DNA of 64,000 nucleotides, from the NCBI RefSeq assembly GCF_001676055.1, contig NZ_LZEX01000001.1, positions 641,377-705,376 on the forward strand, in the 5' to 3' direction. Source of the stretch: Morganella psychrotolerans (GTDB lineage Bacteria > Pseudomonadota > Gammaproteobacteria > Enterobacterales > Enterobacteriaceae). The position numbers were made by a program, and so were the translations under genes. How positions within the stretch are numbered: the stretch's first letter is position 1; every line of letters begins with the position of its first letter. Shown here piece after piece: positions 33,879 to 42,780 of the stretch. The notes below the pieces were generated by a model. That model searched no databases and was not told the DNA's origin. It was given only the letters and a program-made list of their open reading frames with translations.

Positions 33879-33939
33879 GTGCCTGCAATTCCCCCGCCTG
33901 TGTGATCTGCGTCCAATCGTGACGATTTTTTGAAAATAA

Positions 33940-34023
33940 ATTACCTGTTAAATCAATTGGGTAAACTTCTTACGCCAATTTAGTTTACCTGCGGGTATTT
34001 ACATTTAAATTACCTGCGGGTAT
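33940..34023. promoter_or_regulatory. OL-like operator region upstream of the rightward early operon
   Basis: Two clear copies of the CI-type site, TTACC-TGCG-GGTAT, start at 33985 and 34010 (25 bp apart). Half-sites TTACCTGTT (33941) and GGGTAAAC (33960) precede them. They lie 2.6-2.7 kb from the OR-like sites, much as OL and OR flank cI-rexA-rexB in lambda. The rightward promoter is expected here; 34024-34178 is a leader with no ORF. Confidence 0.72.
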
Positions 34024-34178
34024 ATTTATATCCATCGAAGGGCAACCGGAGATAGCGATAGTCGAACGGCGCGACTTTAAACCATGCGTCGGGCACTCGG
34101 CGGAACCAAGCCAGTATGGATGGTCAATGAGATGCAATTTCATAGGAAATATTCCTTACCCGACGAGGTGTATTTCAA

Positions 34179-34676
34179 ATGAAATTCAGCAACAAATATG
34201 TGAAGTCAAACTTTAAAAACATTGATTACGACAATGATCGCGGTTGCTTGTTTAACACAGCAACAGGTGAACCATACACAGCATGGATAGACCACAGGGG
34301 ATATAAAAGGTTAAACCTTCCGGTGGTTGGCACCGTCATTGAACACAGGGCTATATGGGCGGTTGTTCATGGTCACTGCCCTGATATGCACATAGACCAT
34401 ATCGACAACGACAAGTTGAATAACAGAATCGAAAACATTCGGCTGTGTACGCACAATCAAAATCAACACAACCAAGGGATCAGAGTCAACAATAAAAGCG
34501 GTTATAAGGGAGTTAGTTGGATGCGATCAATGAGGAAGTGGCAGGCTCAAATATGCTGTAACAGCAAGGTAACTCACCTTGGTTTATTTGTAGACAGAAC
34601 GGATGCCGCCAGAGCATACGACCAGGCAGCAAAAGAGCTACACGGTGAATTTGCCTGGCTCAATTTTCCACAGTAG
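34179..34676 (+). CDS. HNH endonuclease with AP2 DNA-binding domain
   Basis: A 165-residue protein. HNH_3 core: EHRAIWAVVHGH ... HIDHIDNDKLNNRIENIRLCTHNQNQHN (~residues 48-108). AP2-like domain: SGYKGVSWMRSMRKWQAQI ... GLFVDRTDAARAYDQAAKEL. This architecture is typical of free-standing homing endonucleases in phage. SD GAGGTG. It is the first gene after the OL-like operators, an unusual place because N-like antiterminators normally sit there. Confidence 0.88.
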   Translation: MKFSNKYVKSNFKNIDYDNDRGCLFNTATGEPYTAWIDHRGYKRLNLPVVGTVIEHRAIWAVVHGHCPDMHIDHIDNDKLNNRIENIRLCTHNQNQHNQGIRVNNKSGYKGVSWMRSMRKWQAQICCNSKVTHLGLFVDRTDAARAYDQAAKELHGEFAWLNFPQ

Positions 34677-34721
34677 CAGTGCGGGCATAACCAGATGGGT
34701 TGTGTGAGCGCAGAGGCTAAA

Positions 34722-34739
34722 TAGCCCACGGATGGGCTA
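34722..34739 (+). terminator. Hairpin after the HNH gene
   Basis: TAGCCCA-CGGA-TGGGCTA is a perfect 7-bp stem 45 bases after the HNH stop. A following T-run is weak (ATCTCTTT), so it may be a pausing or N-dependent terminator. Confidence 0.45.
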
Positions 34740-34759
34740 ATCTCTTTCAGATAATAGTC

Positions 34760-34969
34760 TTATTTAAGGTAAAGCAAATCCAATGCTGATTTCTCTGCAT
34801 CTTCCGGATCGTCAAACGATTCCAGAATATCTGAGTATTTAGCTGCCTGACTCAGGCTTTTAATATTTTCCTCAACCTCGGATTTTTGCTCAGTAGTCAG
34901 CGCGTCAAAAATTGATTTCAGCAAAATATGCTGCGCGTCCAAGCGCTTTGCAATGTCTTTATTATTCAT
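34760..34969 (-). CDS. Hypothetical small acidic protein on the opposite strand
   Basis: The 69-residue product starts MNNKDIAKRLDAQHILLKSI at 34969. It is helical and acidic (FDDPEDAEKSALDLLYLK). It is antisense to the rightward operon between HNH and the next gene, so may be expressed in the lysogen. Unknown family. Confidence 0.5.
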   Translation of the reverse strand: MNNKDIAKRLDAQHILLKSIFDALTTEQKSEVEENIKSLSQAAKYSDILESFDDPEDAEKSALDLLYLK

Positions 34970-35110
34970 TTTTATTTGTCTCATTTTATAGGGTTAAGAG
35001 CATCTTAACTTATTTCCATCAGTGGCACACGGACACCTCGCCTGATGTGGTTAAAAGCAGGCATTCAGTTACTGACTAACACCTCGCAATGCGGGGATAA
35101 CGGAGGAGCA

Positions 35111-35536
35111 GTGAGTAAATACGGATATATAGAAGGTGATATTTGCCTGCGCAGTGGGTGCCAAGGTGTAGTGAAAGAGCACCCGGTTGAGAATTGTTCA
35201 TGCCATATCAGCGCCCCATGCAGAGCGTGCACTTCACCTCGCGGCTACTGTGAAACGTGCGGATGGGAAGAGTCAGAGGACGAGATTTCTAACGATTACG
35301 TAGTCAGCTTAAATAAAGAAACTGGCGTGTATCGCTCATGTGAGCCAAGACCGCTTGACGCAAGCAAGGTGGACTGGCACAGCAAGCCACACTCCAGCGC
35401 ATCAATGATTAAAGAGGGTGTTTACCCTGCTGGTATGGATATCAAAGATGTTGAAGATAAAGTACGCGGCACCTTCGGCGGATACTTTGAATATTTCGGC
35501 AATGGAAAGTTTAAATACATTGCTTATACCGATTAA
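35111..35536 (+). CDS. Cys-rich phage protein
   Basis: GTG start at 35111 behind GGAGG; the longer frame from 35045 lacks an SD. 141 residues with a cluster of cysteines in the first half (CLRSGCQG, NCSCHISAPCRACT, CETCGWE), enough for two zinc sites. The second half has GTFGGYFEYFGNGKFKYIAY. No known family; a small early-operon metal-binding protein. Confidence 0.6.
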   Translation: MSKYGYIEGDICLRSGCQGVVKEHPVENCSCHISAPCRACTSPRGYCETCGWEESEDEISNDYVVSLNKETGVYRSCEPRPLDASKVDWHSKPHSSASMIKEGVYPAGMDIKDVEDKVRGTFGGYFEYFGNGKFKYIAYTD

Positions 35537-35580
35537 CAGACATCACGGAAACAGGCACAGGGAAGTGCAAGGGAGGAAGT

Positions 35581-35928
35581 ATGACAGATAAGTATTTGTG
35601 CTTTTCCTGTGAAAAGGAAATAAGCAACACAGGTAAATCATTTATTTTTGATGTTGATTATAGCGATAACCCATGCGCTGAAAATTCAGGACATTGCAGT
35701 GAAGAGTGTTTTTATCGCTCGACAGGCAGAACTAAAGAGCTTCGTGACTTACTACACAGAAAAAGTCTGCGTGATTATTTTGCAGCCAAAGCAATGCAAG
35801 GTGACTGGGCTGCGCAAACCGAAGACACGGGATATTATTCCCCACAATCATCCGACGTTATCCTAGATAACGCCGCTGAGCTTTATTACCGCATGGCAGA
35901 CGCAATGCTCAGAGCAAGGGAGAAATAA
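35581..35928 (+). CDS. Hypothetical phage protein with N-terminal zinc motif
   Basis: A 115-residue protein. CFSCEK and HCSEECF could bind one zinc ion. The C-terminal region LRDYFAAKAMQGDWAAQ and LYYRMADAMLRAREK is a pattern common in enterobacterial phage early proteins of unknown function. SD AGGGAGGAAG. Confidence 0.65.
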   Translation: MTDKYLCFSCEKEISNTGKSFIFDVDYSDNPCAENSGHCSEECFYRSTGRTKELRDLLHRKSLRDYFAAKAMQGDWAAQTEDTGYYSPQSSDVILDNAAELYYRMADAMLRAREK

Positions 35929-35929
35929 C

Positions 35930-36211
35930 ATGGAGCTTAAAAACACTCCAGCACCGTGGGCGATTCTCGATGACATCGAGTGTAATCACTCGACAGCAAG
36001 TGAGACCTATCATCACATTGGCGCCGGAAAATGGTTTCATGATGATTACAGTAATACCGGTTTTGGGTTATCAGGATATATGTCAATTCACGATGCCAGA
36101 TTAATCACAGCGGCACCTGACTTACTGGAGGCGCTAATCGAACTCCGGAAGCTGGTTGCTCATCATGACCAGGCTGACGCAGCAATCAACAAGGCACTCG
36201 GAAACGAATAG
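35930..36211 (+). CDS. Ead/Ea22-like phage protein
   Basis: A 93-residue protein whose segments NTPAPWAILDD and IHDARLITAAPDLLEALIEL are widely shared among prophage early proteins. It starts two bases after the previous stop. The family is uncharacterised. Confidence 0.7.
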   Translation: MELKNTPAPWAILDDIECNHSTASETYHHIGAGKWFHDDYSNTGFGLSGYMSIHDARLITAAPDLLEALIELRKLVAHHDQADAAINKALGNE

Positions 36212-36268
36212 CCGCCCTGCTCTCTTTCACACAGAAGTAACCCACCCTATAAATAAACGGAGTTAATT

Positions 36269-37222
36269 ATGTCAAACGAACTGGTCATTATCGAACCAGA
36301 GACGGCGCTCGACATTTTTACGGCACCGGATAAGGTTCAAATGATGTTGTCCAGCATCCGGGATAAAGCCCTCGCAGAGCAGGCTGAACTGGATACTGAT
36401 TTATCCAAAGCAAAGAACCGCGACGCCATTAAATCACTGGCCTACAAAGTAACGCAGTCGAAAACATACATCGACAAAGCCGGTAAATTGGTCGTTGATG
36501 AATTAAAAGAGCTACCGAAGAAAGTAGATGCCAGCCGCAAGCAATGCCGTGATGAACTCGACGCACTGAGCGATGAAATCCGCAAGCCTGTCACCGTGTT
36601 GGAAGAAGCCGAAGAGCTGGTTAAGAAAATCGAACGTGACCACGGCGAAGCATTGCAGATGAACGAACTGCACGACCTGCGCAAAGCCGAAGAAGAACGC
36701 AAGCGCATTGAGCACGAAAACGAAATCAAGCGTCAGGCAGCAGAGCAGGCGCGAATCGAAGCCGAGCAGAAAGCACTGCGCGACCGTGAAGCTGCCGAGC
36801 TGAAAGTTAAGCAGGAACGTGAGGCGGCAGAGTTAAAAGCCCGACAGGAAGTCGAGGCAGCAGCCAAGCGTGAGCGTGATGCCAGAGAAGCACAGGAACG
36901 TGCTGAACGCGAAAAGCAGGAAGCTATCGCAAAGGCTGCAAATGATGCCAAAGAAGCACAGGAACGTGCTGAGCGTGAAAAGCTGGCGGCAATTGAAGCG
37001 GAGCGTCGCAAGGCAGAGGAAGCCGAAAAAGCACGACTGGCAGAAGTTGAGCGCCAGAAGCAGGAAGAATTAAAGCGTCAGGCGAATAAAGAGCATCAAC
37101 GTGAATTCAACCGTGAAGCGTTGCAGGCGCTGACCAAGGCAGGATTTGACGACAAGGCAGCAACTAAATTTCTTAAAATGGTAATTAACGGCGAAGTACC
37201 TCACCTCTCAATGAATTACTAA
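36269..37222 (+). CDS. RecT-operon coiled-coil protein (DUF1351-like)
   Basis: A 317-residue protein. The first ~130 residues (IEPETALDIFTAPDKVQMML) resemble the DUF1351-type proteins that precede RecT/exonuclease genes. Residues ~135-270 are a TolA-like continuous helix of Glu, Lys, Arg and Ala with internal repeats AQERAEREK. The last 40 residues, FNREALQALTKAGFDDKAAT, recur in other phages. Probably a recombination accessory factor. Confidence 0.65.
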   Translation: MSNELVIIEPETALDIFTAPDKVQMMLSSIRDKALAEQAELDTDLSKAKNRDAIKSLAYKVTQSKTYIDKAGKLVVDELKELPKKVDASRKQCRDELDALSDEIRKPVTVLEEAEELVKKIERDHGEALQMNELHDLRKAEEERKRIEHENEIKRQAAEQARIEAEQKALRDREAAELKVKQEREAAELKARQEVEAAAKRERDAREAQERAEREKQEAIAKAANDAKEAQERAEREKLAAIEAERRKAEEAEKARLAEVERQKQEELKRQANKEHQREFNREALQALTKAGFDDKAATKFLKMVINGEVPHLSMNY

Positions 37223-37261
37223 CCACCCTATCCCACCACGGGATATCAGCAGGTAAACAAC

Positions 37262-37414
37262 ATGAAAACTAAACCTTGTCGCGCAATGCTCGATAGCTGC
37301 GCGGTGCGTATCGTCACGCCTCAGGCAAAGAGAAATAAACACACTCCGCGCTGGATTGAAAATTTAGCGCTCGTCATTGTCGCCGCCGTAGCTGTTATCC
37401 CGACGGCGATGTAA
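37262..37414 (+). CDS. 50-residue protein with C-terminal membrane helix
   Basis: MKTKPCRAMLDSCAVRIVTP... is followed by a TM helix (LALVIVAAVAVIPTAM). The basic N-terminal part and tail anchor suggest a small inner-membrane protein. No strong SD. It lies between the coiled-coil gene and two small early genes. Confidence 0.45.
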   Translation: MKTKPCRAMLDSCAVRIVTPQAKRNKHTPRWIENLALVIVAAVAVIPTAM

Positions 37415-37424
37415 GGGGGATTTT

Positions 37425-37697
37425 ATGCAAAACAATATCGCAATTAAATATCATCGCTCATGCAACTCACGGGTGACTTTTTTCAATGAGCACGAAATTG
37501 AGTTTGATGAACACTGCGGATTAAAAATCAGCAAAGGAAGCGCTGAAGCAGTGATTAAGATAGTCGAAGATTATACGGACATAATCGTCGAGAAAGCACT
37601 GATTCGCATGGATGAGCAATCAGTCGTTGAAACGCTACGGAAGGCGGGATTCGACATGGACGTCATAGCAGAACTGGCAGGCAAGGAGGCGGCATGA
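37425..37697 (+). CDS. Hypothetical early phage protein
   Basis: A 90-residue acidic protein beginning MQNNIAIKYHRSCNSRVTFF, with a helical C-terminus (VVETLRKAGFDMDVIAELAG). SD GGGGGA. Overlaps the next gene by four bases. Unknown function. Confidence 0.6.
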   Translation: MQNNIAIKYHRSCNSRVTFFNEHEIEFDEHCGLKISKGSAEAVIKIVEDYTDIIVEKALIRMDEQSVVETLRKAGFDMDVIAELAGKEAA

Positions 37698-37936
37698 ATG
37701 CATACGCAGTGCAGGATGCTCAGGAAGAGCGGCGGCTGGAACATGCGGCACGGCAGGATGCTGTAAACGATGCTCTGTGCATGGATGCTGCCGAGTTCAT
37801 GGATGGGCTCCCTGAGCATATCTTATCGCCGGAAATGGAAAAGATAATGGATCCTATCTTCATCAAAAACGGCAAATCACTGGATGCGTTACTCGAAGGG
37901 ATTCGGAATGCGCACCTCATCGGGAGAGAGCAATGA
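37694..37936 (+). CDS. Hypothetical early phage protein
   Basis: An 80-residue helical protein (AQEERRLEHAARQDAVNDAL). Overlaps RecT by four bases and is therefore co-translated with the recombination genes. No family recognised. Confidence 0.6.
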   Translation: MNAYAVQDAQEERRLEHAARQDAVNDALCMDAAEFMDGLPEHILSPEMEKIMDPIFIKNGKSLDALLEGIRNAHLIGREQ

Positions 37937-38856
37937 GTACCGCAATACAAAAAGTGTACGAAACAATAAACCCGCTCAAAACGGACTTTGAGCAGGTTTG
38001 CAGTGAGCCGAGCATAGCATTCAAAAGGGAATCTGAGTTCGCTATGCAAATATTTGCCAATAACGATTACCTGGCAAACGTGGCTGTGAACAACCTTATT
38101 TCTGTGCGTAGCGCAGTGATGAACATTGCCGCTATCGGGATCAGTTTAAACCCGGTACAAAAACTGGCTTATCTGGTTCCGAGAGATAAAAAGGTATGCC
38201 TCGATATCAGCTACATGGGGCTGATGCACATCGCGCAGCAATCAGGCGCAATAAAGTGGTGCCAGTCCAGCATTGTCCGCAAAAACGATAACTTCCAGCT
38301 CACATCTATCGATACAGCCCCTCGGCATGAATACAACGCTTTCGCACCAGCGCAAGAGCGCGGCGATATTGTCGGGGCGTATGTCGTAGTGAAAACAGAT
38401 GACGGCGATTACCTGACACACACAATGCCGATTGCTGATATCTACGCAATCCGTGACCGGTCATCAGCCTGGAAGGCGTGGAAATCAAAACAAAAGTCAT
38501 GCCCGTGGGTAACTGACGAAGAACAGATGATCCTGAAAACAGTCGTGAAACAGGCGGCTAAATACTGGCCTCGGCGTGAACGGCTTGATCAGGCTATCGA
38601 TTACGTGAACACAGAATCAGGTGAAGGTATCGATTTTAAAGGTGAGCAGTCACAGGAACGTGATATCACCCCTGCCGGCGAAAATCAGTTACAGGATATA
38701 GCCGACCTGATGATTAAGGTTGGTGGAGAGTGGAGCGATACATTCCTCGCATTCATCAGTAAAAAATTCAACCGTCCTATATCTCACCCGGAGCAGCTAA
38801 CTGTATTTGAAGCTAACACCATCGTAGACATGCTCAGGAAAAAGGCAGGCGAATAA
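37933..38856 (+). CDS. recT: RecT single-strand annealing protein
   Basis: A 307-residue protein with the RecT core: [32 protein letters not shown], then [33 protein letters not shown] and later [14 protein letters not shown]. RecT anneals complementary single strands and pairs with the exonuclease in the next gene, which starts at its stop codon. Together they act like lambda Red. Confidence 0.93.
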   Translation: MSTAIQKVYETINPLKTDFEQVCSEPSIAFKRESEFAMQIFANNDYLANVAVNNLISVRSAVMNIAAIGISLNPVQKLAYLVPRDKKVCLDISYMGLMHIAQQSGAIKWCQSSIVRKNDNFQLTSIDTAPRHEYNAFAPAQERGDIVGAYVVVKTDDGDYLTHTMPIADIYAIRDRSSAWKAWKSKQKSCPWVTDEEQMILKTVVKQAAKYWPRRERLDQAIDYVNTESGEGIDFKGEQSQERDITPAGENQLQDIADLMIKVGGEWSDTFLAFISKKFNRPISHPEQLTVFEANTIVDMLRKKAGE

Positions 38857-39554
38857 TGATTAGCAACGACATCATTCTCAGCAGAACCGGCATCAACTTA
38901 TCCAAAATATCGCAGGGAAGCGAAGAATGGCTGTCGCTACGCCTCGGGGTGATTACTGCCTCTGAGGTTTGGAAAGTGCTGGCTAAACCACGTTCAGGTA
39001 CGACATGGAGTGATACCAAAAAGACGTATTTCAATACGCTTATCGGTGAAGTTTGTACTGGCGTAAGCAAGGAAGTTACCGCCAGATCGCTGGAATGGGG
39101 AAAGGACTACGAGCTCGAAGCACGGATGACATTTGAGTTTTACAGCGGGCTGATGGTCACGGAAGACCCGATAATTTTCAGGGATGAATCGTTGCGGGCA
39201 GCCTGCTCTCCTGACGGTATTTGCAGTGATAGCGCCGGGCTTGAGCTTAAATGCCCCAAGACAACGGAAGTCTTTATCGATCTGGCTTTAAACGGAATCA
39301 AAGCCATGAAAAAGGAATACACAGCTCAGGTTCAATACTCAATGTGGATCACCGGAAAGGATGTCTGGCATTTCGCAAACTACGACCCACGGATGCCGGG
39401 AGGAAAGGAAATTGTCCATATACCGGTAGAGCGTGACGAAAAAATGATGCAGGAATTCGACCAGCAGATACCGGAGTTTATTGAGGCAATGGATGCCGCA
39501 TTAAGCACACTCGGCATTAAGTACGGTAATCAGTGGAAAGGATTTCGGCTTTAA
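38856..39554 (+). CDS. YqaJ-type viral exonuclease
   Basis: A 232-residue nuclease of the lambda-exo/YqaJ fold: [20 protein letters not shown] near the start, [24 protein letters not shown] (catalytic Asp, Glu-x-Lys) at ~110-135, then [20 protein letters not shown]. It degrades 5' strands to expose substrates for RecT. Its ATG overlaps the recT stop. Confidence 0.92.
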   Translation: MISNDIILSRTGINLSKISQGSEEWLSLRLGVITASEVWKVLAKPRSGTTWSDTKKTYFNTLIGEVCTGVSKEVTARSLEWGKDYELEARMTFEFYSGLMVTEDPIIFRDESLRAACSPDGICSDSAGLELKCPKTTEVFIDLALNGIKAMKKEYTAQVQYSMWITGKDVWHFANYDPRMPGGKEIVHIPVERDEKMMQEFDQQIPEFIEAMDAALSTLGIKYGNQWKGFRL

Positions 39555-39607
39555 TAACCCCACCGTTTCAGGATGAAGCGTAATGCAGGGATGCTGAGGA
39601 AATAACA

Positions 39608-40498
39608 ATGACCGCATTTTATAACGAAAACGATCCGTTTGTTGCTCAGTGGTTACGGAATCTCATTGCTGCCGGTCATATAGCGCCGGGTATAGTGGAC
39701 GAAAGGAGTATTGAAGATGTCACACCCGATGATTTACGCGGATTCACACAATGCCACTTCTTCGCCGGCCTCGGTGTCTGGTCACATTCTTTGCGTCTGG
39801 CCGGATGGCCGGATAACAAGCCGGTATGGACAGGAAGTTGCCCGTGCCAGCCTTTCAGCTCGGCAGGTAAAGGAAATGGATTTGCTGACGAGCGGCACCT
39901 TTGGCCTGCATTCTTCCACCTCATCAGCGAGTGCAAGCCTGGCATTATCTTTGGTGAACAGGTTGCAAGCAAAGACGGCCTCGGTTGGCTCGACCTTGTA
40001 CAAACTGACTTGGAAGCAAAGGACTACTCCACAGCAGCAGTCGATTTATGCGCTGCGGGCTTCGGTGCGCCGCATATCAGACAGCGGTTGTTCTGGGTGG
40101 CCGACTCCGACAACGCGGGACTGGAAAGACGGCAAGGAATGCCGGAACGTGCCACTGAATGCTCTGCTGGGTCGGGTGGTGTGGATGGCGGGTTGGCCTA
40201 CTCCGACATCAAACGCGGGAACCGGTGCCGGAACGAGTGGCAGGCAGGGAGGGATGAATATCCAAACGGCAGCGCAGTTGGCAATAGCGAACACACCAAC
40301 CCGATTAACGGTCACTGGCGAGATGCTGATTGGTTGCTCTGCCGGGATGACAAGTGGCGGCCAGTTGAATCCAGAGCATTCCCGCTGGCTGATGGGGTTG
40401 CCGGTCGAGTGGGAAAACTCCGCGCCTACGGAAATGCCATCGTCGCGCCGGTCGCGGAAGAGTTCATAAGGGCTTATATGCTGATAACAGAGGAATGA
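39608..40498 (+). CDS. Phage DNA (cytosine-5) methyltransferase
   Basis: A 296-residue C5 methylase. Motif [18 protein letters not shown]; motif [16 protein letters not shown] (catalytic Cys); motif [12 protein letters not shown] (variant of ENV); motif [13 protein letters not shown]; motif [21 protein letters not shown]. The target-recognition part between VIII and X is short. It likely protects phage DNA from host restriction. A second long frame (39711-40469) is open across most of the gene. Confidence 0.88.
   Translation: MTAFYNENDPFVAQWLRNLIAAGHIAPGIVDERSIEDVTPDDLRGFTQCHFFAGLGVWSHSLRLAGWPDNKPVWTGSCPCQPFSSAGKGNGFADERHLWPAFFHLISECKPGIIFGEQVASKDGLGWLDLVQTDLEAKDYSTAAVDLCAAGFGAPHIRQRLFWVADSDNAGLERRQGMPERATECSAGSGGVDGGLAYSDIKRGNRCRNEWQAGRDEYPNGSAVGNSEHTNPINGHWRDADWLLCRDDKWRPVESRAFPLADGVAGRVGKLRAYGNAIVAPVAEEFIRAYMLITEE
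39711..40469 (+). CDS. Overlapping-frame protein within the C5 methyltransferase gene
   Basis: A 252-codon frame, +1 to the methyltransferase, is open for 758 bases. The predicted protein has ordered-looking motifs, [53 protein letters not shown] and [16 protein letters not shown]. As I remember, these motifs recur in proteins annotated beside phage methylases; the last one is typical of methylase C-termini. Either a true overlapping gene or a by-product of frame constraint. No independent SD was confirmed. Confidence 0.4.
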   Translation: MKMSHPMIYADSHNATSSPASVSGHILCVWPDGRITSRYGQEVARASLSARQVKEMDLLTSGTFGLHSSTSSASASLALSLVNRLQAKTASVGSTLYKLTWKQRTTPQQQSIYALRASVRRISDSGCSGWPTPTTRDWKDGKECRNVPLNALLGRVVWMAGWPTPTSNAGTGAGTSGRQGGMNIQTAAQLAIANTPTRLTVTGEMLIGCSAGMTSGGQLNPEHSRWLMGLPVEWENSAPTEMPSSRRSRKSS

Positions 40499-40812
40499 AT
40501 ATGAAAAGTGAATACGCGATGCACGGTCAGGTGATGAAATTTGTCATACCAGAGCCAGACCCGAAAGATGTCTGTAACCTCTGTGGCGGTCATGTTGGTA
40601 AAGATAATTTAATTCAAGGACAGGCAGCAAATATCTGCTTTGACTGCTCAGATTTAGCAAAAGAAATTGCTGATGAAAAGCGCAAGGAAATAGCTGTAAA
40701 TCAAGTTCGCGAATTAGGTGATTTTCTTGAAAGAATTGAAAATGGCTATTCAATTCATGAAATTGCTGAAGAGTTATATGAGGCTGGATATAGAAAAATT
40801 CAGGAGGGGTGA
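40495..40812 (+). CDS. Small zinc-ribbon phage protein
   Basis: A 105-residue protein with CNLCGGHVG ... CFDCSDL (two CxxC pairs, ~residues 27-50) followed by a helical C-terminus (GDFLERIENGYSIHEIAEEL). Overlaps the methylase stop by four bases and the next gene by four. Unknown function. Confidence 0.6.
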   Translation: MNMKSEYAMHGQVMKFVIPEPDPKDVCNLCGGHVGKDNLIQGQAANICFDCSDLAKEIADEKRKEIAVNQVRELGDFLERIENGYSIHEIAEELYEAGYRKIQEG

Positions 40813-41117
40813 TGGATAACGAAATATTAAATAAACTTCGCAAAATAAAGGAATCATATTTAGAAGAAGACGGCTTACGCTCTGTTCTTCTAGAAGATAT
40901 ATCTTTTATTGATGAAGTAATTAACGAACTAGAGCGATTTTACAATGTTAAACCTGTGGCATTTACAATAAAAGATGATTCCGGATATTTGTACGTGAAT
41001 AGAATGACGACACAGGGACGTGATGATGACGAACTGACTTACCAGTTAAATTTATTGCAGAAATACTACCCTGAAAAACAGTACTCAATCACCCCACTCT
41101 ACCGCTTAGATAAATAA
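40809..41117 (+). CDS. Hypothetical early phage protein
   Basis: A 102-residue acidic protein: N-terminal helical pair (ILNKLRKIKESYLEEDG), then beta segments VKPVAFTIKDDSGYLYVNRM. No family recognised. Noticeably more AT-rich than recT and the methylase. Confidence 0.55.
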   Translation: MMDNEILNKLRKIKESYLEEDGLRSVLLEDISFIDEVINELERFYNVKPVAFTIKDDSGYLYVNRMTTQGRDDDELTYQLNLLQKYYPEKQYSITPLYRLDK

Positions 41118-41119
41118 CC

Positions 41120-41287
41120 ATGACAATCGGATTTGTATTGCTAATGGTAATGCACGGCTCTGCTGTGCCTGTTACCGATGATATTTATACGCTCGCAGAA
41201 TGTGAGAGCCGCGCAGTGCAGGTAATGGCTGTGCGGAATGTTGAATTAGTGTGCGCGGAGGTGGTGAGATGGGATACAGGTCGGTAA
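41120..41287 (+). CDS. 55-residue predicted secreted protein
   Basis: ATG at 41120 gives MTIGFVLLMVMHGSAVPVTD, a short signal-like N-terminus, then YTLAECESRAVQVMAV and a second Cys, so a disulphide is possible. This pattern of tiny exported proteins with two cysteines recurs in prophage early regions. Its last codons overlap the next gene's start. Confidence 0.45.
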   Translation: MTIGFVLLMVMHGSAVPVTDDIYTLAECESRAVQVMAVRNVELVCAEVVRWDTGR

Positions 41288-41650
41288 TTATAAAAAAAAT
41301 GCTACACGTGCGGTAAGAAGTTTAATTACCTTGACCATGATACCGGTCATGATATTTGTGCCACATGTAAATCCCAAACAGATGCACGCGGAGAATCAAA
41401 GAGACAAAGAATAAAAGATGAGGATGAATCCCTTGAAGTGGGCATGTTTTTTAAAAAAACACACCCTGAAAATGAAATAAATGATTGTCAGGATTATATT
41501 TTAATTGCATATAGAAATGGGTTGTATGTTCTTGTTAAAAAAATAGGTGATATTAATTTTATATATGAAAATTACCCTGAATTTTTTGTTGACTACAAAA
41601 AAATAGACAAAAGACTAATATTCGAGGTTACCAATGAACAAATATCGTGA
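41269..41650 (+). pseudogene. Zinc-finger phage protein, split by a one-base A-run expansion
   Basis: ATG at 41269 (MGYRSVIIKK) meets a stop after the run A8 at 41292-41299. With seven A the frame continues into a CxxC...CxxC finger (KCYTCGKKF ... DICATCKSQ) and on through MFFKKTHPENEINDCQD to the stop at 41650, giving 126 residues. As printed only the C-terminal 70 residues are open. Likely one intact gene in the real genome or a recently broken one. Confidence 0.65.
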
Positions 41651-41957
41651 CAAATCAGACTTTGAGGTTAATAAGGCTGTGGCGGTCTCTCTGTCAGCTG
41701 AGTTTCAATTCGATGATATCTGTGAAAAGCTATACACAGATATTTTCCGTAATACTGAGATTAATTATTGCAATAACCCAGCGGACGCAATGCCTATTGT
41801 TATTGAAAATAAAATATGCCTTACAGTTGGTGATTCTGATGATATATGGGTTGCTGATACAACAAGGTCATCCGAATCTTCATTTAACGAAAACCCATAC
41901 CGCGCAGCTATGGAAGTATTCCTGATGATGAAGGATGCGGAGAATGAAAAAAGTTGA
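41634..41957 (+). CDS. ninX: NinX-like (DUF2591) protein
   Basis: A 107-residue protein matching DUF2591/NinX: SDFEVNKAVAVSLS at the N-terminus, YCNNPADAMPIVIENKICLT in the middle and ENPYRAAMEVFLMMKD near the end. Function unknown; common in lambdoid accessory regions. Overlaps the previous gene by 17 bases. Confidence 0.82.
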   Translation: MNKYRDKSDFEVNKAVAVSLSAEFQFDDICEKLYTDIFRNTEINYCNNPADAMPIVIENKICLTVGDSDDIWVADTTRSSESSFNENPYRAAMEVFLMMKDAENEKS

Positions 41958-42168
41958 AGCAGTAACGACATTGGTTTTAATTAATGGTGAAACATATCAA
42001 ATAGCGCTACCGAAAAACATAGTGGCGCTTCAGGCAAAGCAAGTATTAATGATGGCTCAGGAATTTGGCGGGATAATAGTTCCTTGTGATTTCGCCAGCA
42101 TCAAGCCAATGAAGGCAGACGGGATGCCGTTTAATATAAATGATAGCAGGGCTGAGAATGAAAGCTGA
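41944..42168 (+). CDS. Hypothetical phage protein
   Basis: A 74-residue protein from ATG 41944 (MKKVEAVTTLVLINGETYQI) with SD GGAG near. Two beta strands, a helix, then a C-terminal tail. No family recognised; co-translated with the overlapping ninX and dam-like genes. Confidence 0.55.
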   Translation: MKKVEAVTTLVLINGETYQIALPKNIVALQAKQVLMMAQEFGGIIVPCDFASIKPMKADGMPFNINDSRAENES

Positions 42169-42697
42169 TTACGGCGGGAGCGCAACACCAAAGGAATTGC
42201 GTGATTTGTGGCAAACTCCCCTCCCGTTATTCTCAGCACTGGACGCTGAATTCGGATTTTACCTTGATGCCGCCGCCGATAAAAATAATACCCTCTGCTC
42301 TCATTACCTCACCGAAAAAGACAACGCATTAAACTCTGACTGGCAAAGTTACGGCTCAATATGGTGCAACCCGCCGTATAGCGATATCCAACCGTGGGTA
42401 GATAAAGCCGCAGCGCAATGCAGGAAGCAATTGCAACCGGTCGTAATGTTAGTTCCTGCTGATACTTCTGTGGGCTGGTTTAAATCGGCACTGGATACCG
42501 TTGATGAGGTCAGGTTCATTACCGGTGGACGGATATCGTTTATTAACGCCGGAACAAATAAGCCGGTGAACGGAAATAACAAAGGCTCCATGTTTTTAAT
42601 ATGGCGACCATTCACCAATCCCCGCCAAATAATTACCACCGTCAATCGTGATGACCTGATGAATATCGGGAGCCGGTTACTTGAAGCACAAATCTGA
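42158..42697 (+). CDS. Phage N6-adenine DNA methyltransferase (Dam family)
   Basis: A 179-residue enzyme from ATG 42158. LWQTPLPLFSALDAEFGFYLDAAAD lies at the N-terminus and the catalytic motif IWCNPPYSDIQPWVDKA in the middle, followed by VMLVPADTSVGWF and ITGGRISFINAG. This family methylates adenine in phage DNA. With the C5 methylase 2 kb upstream, the phage has two modification activities and no visible restriction partner, which suggests anti-restriction. Confidence 0.88.
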   Translation: MKADYGGSATPKELRDLWQTPLPLFSALDAEFGFYLDAAADKNNTLCSHYLTEKDNALNSDWQSYGSIWCNPPYSDIQPWVDKAAAQCRKQLQPVVMLVPADTSVGWFKSALDTVDEVRFITGGRISFINAGTNKPVNGNNKGSMFLIWRPFTNPRQIITTVNRDDLMNIGSRLLEAQI

Positions 42698-42705
42698 GGT
42701 GACCA

Positions 42706-42780
42706 ATGACGCACCTTGAATATGCAGGAATGATACTTCTCTGCATATTAATGTATCTAGCTGACGCAGGACAACTTTAA
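42706..42780 (+). CDS. 24-residue membrane peptide
   Basis: MTHLEYAGMILLCILMYLAD... follows a strong SD (GAGGTG, five bases before ATG), just after the adenine methylase. One hydrophobic helix. A second ATG with a similar SD follows at 42792 but stops after 13 codons. Confidence 0.45.
   Translation: MTHLEYAGMILLCILMYLADAGQL

Noticed and set aside
36733..37011. Reverse Ser/Arg/Ala-rich frame opposite the coiled-coil gene
   Set aside because: Typical antisense shadow of a Glu/Lys/Ala repeat helix.
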